From Flavobacterium psychrophilum (GTDB taxonomy: Bacteria > Bacteroidota > Bacteroidia > Flavobacteriales > Flavobacteriaceae): 5,863 bases of DNA. The position numbers and the translations under genes are program-made. Position 1 is the first letter of the stretch. Each line of letters starts with the position of its first letter. The notes under the pieces are model-generated. The model ran no database searches. It was not told the origin of the DNA and worked only from the letters and a program-made list of their open reading frames with translations. The stretch is from contig CAMDQL010000091.1 in NCBI GenBank assembly GCA_945905915.1, forward strand, positions 1 to 5,863. The letters are read 5' to 3'. Positions 1 through 5,538 of this stretch are shown here, piece by piece.

Positions 1-778
1 CTTGAAAATTAACCACCACAAAACCAATTTGAGTTTCTGGCGCATTACTATCCGATTGCCATTTAAACGTTTTTGCAGTTTTGTATGCAGCATCTAAAAC
101 ACATTGGGTAGTATTTGTTGTACCTTTTACATATTGTGTTTTAATAACAGAACCATTTTTATTGACTGTTATTTGAACCACTACTTTACCCGATTCATTT
201 CCACATTGTAATGTTTTTTTACCGGTTGAGGCAATTCTTCTATTATCAAGTCCCCAACTAGTGCCATTTCCTGCTGCTGTACCATTTCCTTTTCCATCGC
301 CATAATTACTTTTATCATACAAACTACCGTTTAAACTTCCTTTGTCGCCACCCTCATTATCATCGCCGTGTCCGGTTTGAGTGGTTCCTGTAGTTTTAGG
401 TCCTTTCAATATACTGTTTAATGCGCTGTTGGTTTTTCGTTTGGGCGGTGTTGGTGTTGGTGGTGCTTCAGAATTAGTGGTTGACGTCTTTACAGCGACC
501 GCTTTTGTAGTAGTTTGGGTTACTAATTTTTGTGCAGGCGTTTCCACCACATCTTTTACCGCTGGTTCAGGAGCGGTTTGTACCTTTTCAATCGGTTGAA
601 TATCTCCATTTCCGGTATCCGAAGTACCAAAATTAATTGCAATTTCGCCTCCTTTAAACACATAAGGAACATTCGGATCGTCTTTCAGTACATAAAAATA
701 AAAACAAACAAACAAAAAAATGAATACAACTAAAGTTATACCAAAAGATCGTTTTTCATATTTAGTTTCTAATATCAT
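1..778 (-). CDS. TonB-like energy transducer, C-terminus cut by window edge
   Basis: This protein probably carries proton-motive energy from the ExbB/ExbD motor across the periplasm to outer-membrane receptors. The ATG at 778-776 opens a frame with no stop to position 2, giving 259 residues. A short cytoplasmic N-terminus is followed by one membrane segment at about residues 12-31. Next come a Pro/Thr/Lys-rich periplasmic linker (about 60-118, including PPTPTPPK), a Gly/Asp/Asn-rich stretch (about 134-176) and a TonB-type C-terminal domain (about 185-259). That domain has the pattern GKVVVQITVNKNGSV and ends in FVVVNFQ, which is close to where Bacteroidota relatives usually end, so only a few residues are probably missing. 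Cys192 and Cys226 are a likely disulfide pair. The membrane segment has no histidine, unlike E. coli TonB with its His20. The start lies 2 nt after the exbD stop, so translation is probably coupled. A TolA-like role cannot be excluded. Confidence 0.88.
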   Translation of the reverse strand, partial: MILETKYEKRSFGITLVVFIFLFVCFYFYVLKDDPNVPYVFKGGEIAINFGTSDTGNGDIQPIEKVQTAPEPAVKDVVETPAQKLVTQTTTKAVAVKTSTTNSEAPPTPTPPKRKTNSALNSILKGPKTTGTTQTGHGDDNEGGDKGSLNGSLYDKSNYGDGKGNGTAAGNGTSWGLDNRRIASTGKKTLQCGNESGKVVVQITVNKNGSVIKTQYVKGTTNTTQCVLDAAYKTAKTFKWQSDSNAPETQIGFVVVNFQ

Positions 779-780
779 TA

Positions 781-1176
781 TTACTTTGGCGAAACCGCTA
801 ATACTATTTTATATTTATTTCTATAGGCAATATCCATAACTTTTACCGCATTCTCAATTGGAACATCTTTTGCAACGTGCAAAACAATATTAGGCTCTTT
901 TTGACCGGCTAACTTTTGTTGTAAAGCAGCTTCTAAATCTTCAATAGGAAGTTGCTGTTGATCTAAAAAAAAGTTGAATTTTTCATCAATGCTCACCGAA
1001 ATTGTTTCTACTTCATCAGATTGACCTGAAGAATTAGGCAATACTAAATCTAAAGCATTCGTATTGGTCATCGTGGTGACGGCAATCATAAAAAAGATCA
1101 ACAACAAGAAAACAATATCAGTCATAGATGACATATTGAATTCTGCGTTTACTTTATTTCTTCCTCTTAAATTCAT
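781..1176 (-). CDS. exbD: ExbD/TolR-family biopolymer transport protein
   Basis: This is the small subunit of the proton-driven ExbB-ExbD inner-membrane motor; in this family one transmembrane aspartate carries the protons. The protein has 131 residues, near the family's usual 130-145. It has a short basic cytoplasmic N-terminus (MNLRGRNKVNAEFNM), one membrane segment at about 19-37 starting MTDIVFLLLIFFM, and a periplasmic domain at about 45-131. Asp20 in that segment matches the essential Asp25 of E. coli ExbD, so the protein looks functional. The periplasmic part shows the usual ExbD/TolR pattern, including an IVLHVAKDVPIENAVKVMDIA stretch (within 97-117). The start is 2 nt after the exbB stop and its own stop is 2 nt before the tonB-like gene, so the three genes form one tight unit. 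Sequence alone does not separate ExbD from TolR; the TonB-like partner favours ExbD. Confidence 0.95.
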   Translation of the reverse strand: MNLRGRNKVNAEFNMSSMTDIVFLLLIFFMIAVTTMTNTNALDLVLPNSSGQSDEVETISVSIDEKFNFFLDQQQLPIEDLEAALQQKLAGQKEPNIVLHVAKDVPIENAVKVMDIAYRNKYKIVLAVSPK

Positions 1177-1178
1177 GA

Positions 1179-1886
1179 TTAAACAGGTTCGTTAAGTACA
1201 TCCAAGAAATCTACCACATTTACTTCCATCATGTGTACAATTTTATCGGTTATACTCACTAAATGATTATAACCTACATAAGCAATAATCCCTACAATTA
1301 ATCCAACTACTGTCGTCATCATTGCGGTATAAATTCCTTCGGCTAAAACGCTCATCTCAATTTTATTTGAACCGCTTGCTGCCATTTCATGAAACGCCAT
1401 TACCATACCTACAACCGTTCCTAAGAAACCGGTCATCGGACCAGCACCTGAAAGCGTAGCTAATAAACTAACGTTTTTTTCCAATTTATATACTTCAAGC
1501 TTTCCAGCATTTTCAATCGCAATATTAATATCTTCAAGTGGTTTTCCAATTCTTGAAATTCCTTTTTCAATTAATCGAGCAACAGGTGAATTTGTTGCAG
1601 CGCAAAGCATTTTAGCATTATCAATTTTTCCTTGTTGCAAATGCATTTTAATTTGCGTCATAAAATTTTGATCCATTTTAGAAGCTGCTTTAATAGCCAT
1701 AAGTCGTTCTAAGTATAAATAAATCGTAAGAAACAACATGATAAAAATGGACGTCATTACAATTTGCCCTACAATGCCACCACTGAAAATAATTTCCATT
1801 AGGGTCAACTCTTTTTTAGTTGCAATTGTTTCCACTGCTTGATTAGCGGCAGTAGCAACACTATCTATTTGAAGAAAAATACTCAT
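1179..1886 (-). CDS. exbB: MotA/TolQ/ExbB proton channel family protein
   Basis: This is the large subunit of the inner-membrane motor, which in the family forms a pentamer around ExbD. It has 235 residues. An amphipathic N-terminal stretch precedes membrane segment 1 (about 37-59). A cytoplasmic helical loop follows (about 62-138), then segment 2 (about 139-165) and segment 3 (about 185-210), and a short helical tail. The signature GPMTGFLGTVVGMVMAF lies at 149-165. Thr157 and Thr192 align by eye with the channel threonines Thr148 and Thr181 of E. coli ExbB. The position of E. coli Glu176 is Thr187 here, in the motif EGIYTAMMTT. The ATG at 1886 is the natural start; Met30 lies just before segment 1 and would be a poor alternative. 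A 51-nt AT-rich gap follows nhaA, and exbD starts 2 nt downstream. TolQ is the main alternative name. Confidence 0.93.
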   Translation of the reverse strand: MSIFLQIDSVATAANQAVETIATKKELTLMEIIFSGGIVGQIVMTSIFIMLFLTIYLYLERLMAIKAASKMDQNFMTQIKMHLQQGKIDNAKMLCAATNSPVARLIEKGISRIGKPLEDINIAIENAGKLEVYKLEKNVSLLATLSGAGPMTGFLGTVVGMVMAFHEMAASGSNKIEMSVLAEGIYTAMMTTVVGLIVGIIAYVGYNHLVSITDKIVHMMEVNVVDFLDVLNEPV

Positions 1887-1911
1887 AATTATTAAGTTTA
1901 ATTTTAAAACG

Positions 1912-1919
1912 TAAATATA
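1912..1919 (-). promoter_or_regulatory. Weak -7-like element before exbB
   Basis: The minus strand reads TATATTTA, which differs from TAnnTTTG only in the last base. It lies 25 nt before the exbB ATG, much like the stronger element before the dehydrogenase. No matching TTG is seen upstream, and the gap is very AT-rich, so a chance match is quite possible. If real, it would let exbB-exbD-tonB be expressed separately from nhaA. Confidence 0.22.
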
Positions 1920-1937
1920 AAATAAAAATTGTTTGAA

Positions 1938-3068
1938 TTATTTACAGAACCTCTTTAACCACAAAAACCCTACAATTCCTGACAACATTGAGGCTACTAG
2001 AATCATAAACTTGGCATTATTAATAATCTCATTGTCTTCAAATGCTAGTAACGTGATAAAAATCGACATCGTAAATCCAATTCCACCTAAAAAACCAGCG
2101 CCTAATAATTTCTTCATACTTAATTCTTTAGGTAATTTTGCTAACCCAAATAATATTGCTAAATATGAAAACACAATTATCCCTAAAGGTTTACCAATAA
2201 TTAGGCCAAAGATAATTCCCATTGAATAATCCTCTGTGAAATTATGCAACCAATCAGAACCAATAACAATGGCCGTGTTACATAGCGCAAATAGAGGCAA
2301 AATAATGAATACTACCGGTTTGTGTAAAAAATGCTGTAATTTATAGGAAATCGTTTTTTTGGAACCATCTTGAAAAGGAATCGCAAAAGCCAACAATACA
2401 CCCGTAATGGTAGCATGAACACCCGAATTCAACATAAAATACCACATAAACACACCCGCTACTAAGTAAATCCATAGGTTATTTACTTTCATTCGGTTTA
2501 AAACCAAAAGCCCAGCAAAAATGGACAACGAAATAATAAGATTAACAAAATAAAGTGTTTTAGTATAAAATAAGGCAATCACAATAATAGCACCTAAGTC
2601 GTCTATTACTGCTAATGCCGTTAAAAACACTTTCAATGAATTAGGAACTTTATTGCCTACCAATGACAAAACACCTAGTGCAAAAGCAATATCCGTTGCC
2701 ATGGGTATCCCTATCCCCGATTGCGTTTTTGTTCCAAAATTAAACAACAAAAAAATCAAGGCAGGAACTAACATCCCGCCTAAAGCACCCGAAATAGGTA
2801 AAATAGCATCTTTAAATTTTGACAATTCTCCTTTATACACTTCTCGTTCTAATTCTAAACCAATCATCAAAAAGAAAATCGCCATCAATCCGTCATTGAT
2901 CCAATGCTCAAAACTATGGTGTGCAATGGGATGATGCCAAATAGCAAAATAACTTTCCGAAAATGAGGTATTAGAAATTACTAACGAAAAAGCGGTGCAG
3001 AGTAATAAAATTAAACCGCCCGCTTTTTCGCTTTCAAAAAAGGACACAAAAGCTTTTGTCACTCTCAT
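1938..3068 (-). CDS. nhaA: Na+/H+ antiporter NhaA
   Basis: This inner-membrane antiporter expels Na+ (and Li+) in exchange for H+ and helps hold pH and salt balance. It has 376 residues against 388 in E. coli, with about a dozen hydrophobic segments spread along the whole length. The N-terminus has the family pattern FFESEKAGGLILLL, and INDGLMAIFFLMIGLELERE lies at 57-76. Asp156-Asp157 in AVIDDLGAI match the ion-binding pair Asp163/Asp164 of E. coli. Asp126 in PMATDIAFALG matches Asp133, and Lys293 in IGKPLGI matches Lys300. GVHATITGVLLAF (216-228) and GGIGFTMSIFI (328-338) are also family signatures. No key residue is missing, so it should be active. The start is 4 nt after the dehydrogenase stop, so it is very probably made from that message. 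No separate promoter is possible in that gap, though one inside the dehydrogenase gene is not excluded. Confidence 0.97.
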   Translation of the reverse strand: MRVTKAFVSFFESEKAGGLILLLCTAFSLVISNTSFSESYFAIWHHPIAHHSFEHWINDGLMAIFFLMIGLELEREVYKGELSKFKDAILPISGALGGMLVPALIFLLFNFGTKTQSGIGIPMATDIAFALGVLSLVGNKVPNSLKVFLTALAVIDDLGAIIVIALFYTKTLYFVNLIISLSIFAGLLVLNRMKVNNLWIYLVAGVFMWYFMLNSGVHATITGVLLAFAIPFQDGSKKTISYKLQHFLHKPVVFIILPLFALCNTAIVIGSDWLHNFTEDYSMGIIFGLIIGKPLGIIVFSYLAILFGLAKLPKELSMKKLLGAGFLGGIGFTMSIFITLLAFEDNEIINNAKFMILVASMLSGIVGFLWLKRFCK

Positions 3069-3072
3069 TATA

Positions 3073-4299
3073 TTATACTAATTGTTTCAAGGCAATTTCA
3101 AAAGCAGTAGCACTAATATTCTTTTTATCGGAATTAATAGCATGTGCTTTTTGAATCGCAGCTTTAATTCGATTTGAAGTATCTGAAAAGATTGCCTCAT
3201 CGGTCATTTGTACTTTTTTCTCCATGAAATAAGCAAAAACTCTAGCCATACCGCAATTTGCAATAAAATCTGGAATTAAACTTACTTTTTGATCGGTTGC
3301 TTCCATAATTGGACCAAAGAAAATTTCCTTATCGGCAAAAGGCACATTGGCACCACTTGAAATCACTTCTAATCCAGAAGCAATCATGTTGTCTACTTGC
3401 TCTTTTGTAACTAATCTTGAAGCCGCACAAGGTGCAAAAACTTGCGCTCCCATTGACCAAATTTTAGCATTGATTGCAGCAAACGGAATCATATTTTCAG
3501 CAACCAATTTATTACCATCTTTATTCAAAAATAAGGCTTTAATTTCCTCAAAAGTATATCCTTCATCCTTCATAATTCCACCATCTCTATCGATGATTCC
3601 GACTACTTTCGCACCCATTTGAGCCAAATAAAAAGCCGCTGCCGAACCTACATTTCCAAATCCTTGTACAATGGCTTTTTTGCCCACGATGGTTCCGCCA
3701 TAGATATCATAATAATGACGCGCCGCTTCGGCAACACCATATCCTGTAATCATATCGGCTACTGTATATTTTCTATTTACGTCTGGTGAAAAATTAGGGT
3801 TTTCAATCACTTTAATTACTCCTTGACGCAATTGTCCTATTCTATTGATTTTATCAGCTTCGGTAGGTTTAAAATGTCCGTTAAAAACCCCTTCTTGCGG
3901 ATGCCAAACACCACAATCTTCGGTCATTGGAATTACCTCGTGAATTTCATCTACATTTAAATCGCCACCTGTTCCGTAATAATTTTTTAATAACGGTGAA
4001 ACCGCTTTATACCAACGCTCTAAAACGCCTTTTTTTCTTGGATCGTTCGGATCAAAATTTATGCCCGATTTAGCTCCACCAATAGCTGGTCCTGAAACCG
4101 AAAATTTCACTTCCATAGTTTTGGCTAACGAAAGTACTTCGTTCATATCCAAACCTTTACGCATTCTTGTTCCACCTCCAGCAGCTCCTCCACGTAAGGA
4201 ATTAATCACCGTCCATCCCTCAGCTTCTGTTTCTGGATCTTTCCAATTAAATACTATTTCTGGCTCTTTGTTTTCAAATTTTTGTAATAAATCTTTCAT
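3073..4299 (-). CDS. Glu/Leu/Phe/Val-family amino-acid dehydrogenase
   Basis: This cytoplasmic enzyme interconverts an amino acid and NAD(P)+ with the 2-oxo acid, ammonium and NAD(P)H. It has 408 residues. The N-terminal dimerisation/substrate domain (about 10-160) has Lys65 and Lys77 (in GGAKSGI) twelve residues apart, as with Lys68/Lys80 of leucine dehydrogenase and Lys113/Lys125 of clostridial glutamate dehydrogenase. Asp113 in GTGGDLNVDE fits the catalytic aspartate. The C-terminal Rossmann domain (about 178-360) has GFGNVG at 213-218 and Asp237 at the end of the second strand, which favours NAD+. The GGTR-like motif at 37-45 carries Gly41 where glutamate dehydrogenases have the substrate-carboxylate lysine (Lys89), so glutamate may not be the substrate. 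I leave the substrate open and give no symbol. A -7 element lies just upstream, and nhaA follows after 4 nt. Confidence 0.92.
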   Translation of the reverse strand: MKDLLQKFENKEPEIVFNWKDPETEAEGWTVINSLRGGAAGGGTRMRKGLDMNEVLSLAKTMEVKFSVSGPAIGGAKSGINFDPNDPRKKGVLERWYKAVSPLLKNYYGTGGDLNVDEIHEVIPMTEDCGVWHPQEGVFNGHFKPTEADKINRIGQLRQGVIKVIENPNFSPDVNRKYTVADMITGYGVAEAARHYYDIYGGTIVGKKAIVQGFGNVGSAAAFYLAQMGAKVVGIIDRDGGIMKDEGYTFEEIKALFLNKDGNKLVAENMIPFAAINAKIWSMGAQVFAPCAASRLVTKEQVDNMIASGLEVISSGANVPFADKEIFFGPIMEATDQKVSLIPDFIANCGMARVFAYFMEKKVQMTDEAIFSDTSNRIKAAIQKAHAINSDKKNISATAFEIALKQLV

Positions 4300-4325
4300 T
4301 GTGTAAGTTAATTTTTTTGGTTCTG

Positions 4326-4333
4326 CAAATATA
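4326..4333 (-). promoter_or_regulatory. Likely -7 element for the dehydrogenase-nhaA unit
   Basis: On the minus strand this reads TATATTTG, an exact match to TAnnTTTG. It would place the transcript start near 4320, about 20 nt before the dehydrogenase ATG. I see no TTG at the expected -33 spacing; the nearest similar word (TTTA at 4359-4362) is 25 nt away, which is long. One arm of a short inverted repeat (4330-4346) overlaps it. Confidence 0.42.
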
Positions 4334-4383
4334 CATATTCTGTATAAGCTCTTAGGGTTAAACTGAATTTTTTGGTACGTAAT

Positions 4384-5442
4384 TTATAAATAAACCGTTC
4401 CTGAGGAATGATTGTGGCTGGCGCCTGTAACAGAAGCGAGCACATTGACTTCATTTCGCAATCGCAAAACGCCCAATAGGGCAAAAATCAAAGCCTCTTT
4501 AAACTGTATGGTCTTGTCATCGGGAAGCGTAATGGCAACCTTGGGCAAATGATGCTGCAATCGGTTCATCAGAAAAGTATGATAAGCGCCACCTCCGGTG
4601 ATCAATAATTTGGTATTGGGTTTGCAAACAGCATCAATTTGAATGGCAATATGTTCTATAAAAGTAGCCAATACATCGGGCACCGAAATGGTAAACGAAT
4701 GCAATATTGGGAAGATAGTTTCTTGAACAAATTCCATTCCTAATGATTTCGGATACGATCGAGCATAAAAATCTAAACCGTTCAATTGAGTTAATAATTC
4801 GACGTGAATTGTTCCTGTTTTGGCAATAGTTCCGCCATCGTCATACGGCAAACCGAGTTGGCTTGCATAATAATTCAACACCGTATTGACCGGCGAAATA
4901 TCAAACGCAATTCGTTTTCCGTTTTCATTAAAAGAGATATTCGAAAATCCGCCTAAATTCAAACAATAATCATATTCCGAAAAAAGTAATTCATCTCCAA
5001 TAGGCACTAATGGCGCACCTTGACCGCCTAACGCGACATCTTGCACCCTAAAATCGCAAACAATAGTATACGGCAGTAAATCGCGCAGTAACGGCAAATT
5101 TCCTATTTGAAGCGTGAAGCCATTATGCGGTTGGTGCAAAATCGTGTGGCCGTGCGAACAAACGGCATCAATGGCAACCAAATTATGCTTCGAAATAAAA
5201 TCGGAAATGATAGAAGCTAACAATTTGGTATAAGAAACATTCAACGCTTCTAATTCTAATGGGCTAAAATGAAACGCATTTTTCAATTGATCCACCCATG
5301 TTTCAGGATAAGCAACGGTTTCTGATTGTAAAATTTCATAGGTCCATTGGTCTGTACAATTGAATTTTAGGTAAGCCAAATCCACTCCATCTAAGGAGGT
5401 GCCCGACATAACACCTATAACGTTGTAGTTTTCTTTAAACAT
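4384..5442 (-). CDS. anmK: Anhydro-N-acetylmuramic acid kinase AnmK
   Basis: AnmK opens the 1,6-anhydro ring of anhydro-MurNAc with water and phosphorylates it with ATP, giving MurNAc-6-phosphate for cell-wall recycling in the cytoplasm. The protein has 352 residues, slightly shorter than the roughly 370 of E. coli. It shows the sugar-kinase/actin-type fold signatures in order. These are the phosphate loop GVMSGTSLDGVD (10-21), SHGHTILHQP (96-105), TLQIGN (110-115), DFRVQDVALGGQGAPLVP (130-147), LNLGGFSNIS (161-170), FDISPVN (180-186), the conserved PKSLGMEF (230-237), the adenosine-loop TGGGAYHTFLM (281-291) and SVTGA near the end. Asp181 fits the catalytic base, but the usual DTGPGN reads DISPVN. 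It is separated by 84 nt from the dehydrogenase gene downstream. It diverges from the acyl-CoA dehydrogenase gene across 96 nt, where no convincing anmK promoter is visible. Confidence 0.96.
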   Translation of the reverse strand: MFKENYNVIGVMSGTSLDGVDLAYLKFNCTDQWTYEILQSETVAYPETWVDQLKNAFHFSPLELEALNVSYTKLLASIISDFISKHNLVAIDAVCSHGHTILHQPHNGFTLQIGNLPLLRDLLPYTIVCDFRVQDVALGGQGAPLVPIGDELLFSEYDYCLNLGGFSNISFNENGKRIAFDISPVNTVLNYYASQLGLPYDDGGTIAKTGTIHVELLTQLNGLDFYARSYPKSLGMEFVQETIFPILHSFTISVPDVLATFIEHIAIQIDAVCKPNTKLLITGGGAYHTFLMNRLQHHLPKVAITLPDDKTIQFKEALIFALLGVLRLRNEVNVLASVTGASHNHSSGTVYL

Positions 5443-5464
5443 GGGTTAAAATTACAAATTGTTA

Positions 5465-5495
5465 TTGAAATTTTCCTAATAATTAGTTACATTTG
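5465..5495 (+). promoter_or_regulatory. Bacteroidota-type promoter for the acyl-CoA dehydrogenase
   Basis: The sequence TACATTTG at 5488-5495 matches the Flavobacterium -7 element TAnnTTTG exactly. A TTG at 5465-5467 sits 20 nt upstream, inside the usual spacing for the -33 element. Transcription would start near 5500 and give a leader of about 38 nt. The match is seen directly; the start site is inferred. Confidence 0.6.
5476..5486. promoter_or_regulatory. CTAAT-A-ATTAG inverted repeat in promoter spacer
   Basis: Two perfect 5-nt arms flank one central base, between the -33-like TTG and the -7 element of the acyl-CoA dehydrogenase promoter. A bound repressor there would block that promoter. 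The ATTAG arm occurs again at 5523-5527. Its use as an operator is inference only; short palindromes are common in AT-rich DNA. Confidence 0.25.
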
Positions 5496-5523
5496 GGAAC
5501 TCAAATAAACAAATTATCAAACA

Positions 5524-5533
5524 TTAGATCTAA
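5524..5533. repeat. 10-nt palindrome TTAGATCTAA in the leader
   Basis: A perfect 10-nt palindrome ends 5 nt before the acyl-CoA dehydrogenase ATG. It shares the ATTAG/CTAA words with the inverted repeat at 5476-5486. It is too short to act as a terminator. It could be a second half of an operator, or chance. Confidence 0.2.
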
Positions 5534-5538
5534 AAAAT

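Noticed and set aside
692..722. AAAC/A-rich low-complexity tract, possible phase-variation repeat
   Set aside because: It encodes the Phe/Val-rich membrane helix of the tonB-like gene; the unit is irregular and too short for slippage to be likely.
381..733. Two overlapping plus-strand open frames of 72 and 67 residues
   Set aside because: They lie opposite the tonB-like gene, whose minus-strand frame has clear family structure; the plus-strand products look like antisense of low-complexity DNA.
1887..1937. Possible terminator between nhaA and exbB
   Set aside because: The gap is AT-rich but holds no stable GC-containing stem followed by a T run; only a short TTTTAAAA palindrome is present.
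1933..2229. Plus-strand open frame of 98 residues
   Set aside because: It is antisense to the well-supported nhaA 3' end and shows no recognisable domain.
2653..2934. Plus-strand open frame of 93 residues
   Set aside because: It is antisense to the conserved core of nhaA, including the Asp126 and Asp156/Asp157 region or its flanks.
3347..4306. Plus-strand open frames at 3347-3622 and 4061-4306
   Set aside because: Both are antisense to the dehydrogenase gene, whose catalytic motifs are intact in its own frame.
5443..5538. anmK promoter on the minus strand
   Set aside because: Words such as TTTATTTG come close to TAnnTTTG, but none matches with a TTG at suitable spacing, so I did not list one.
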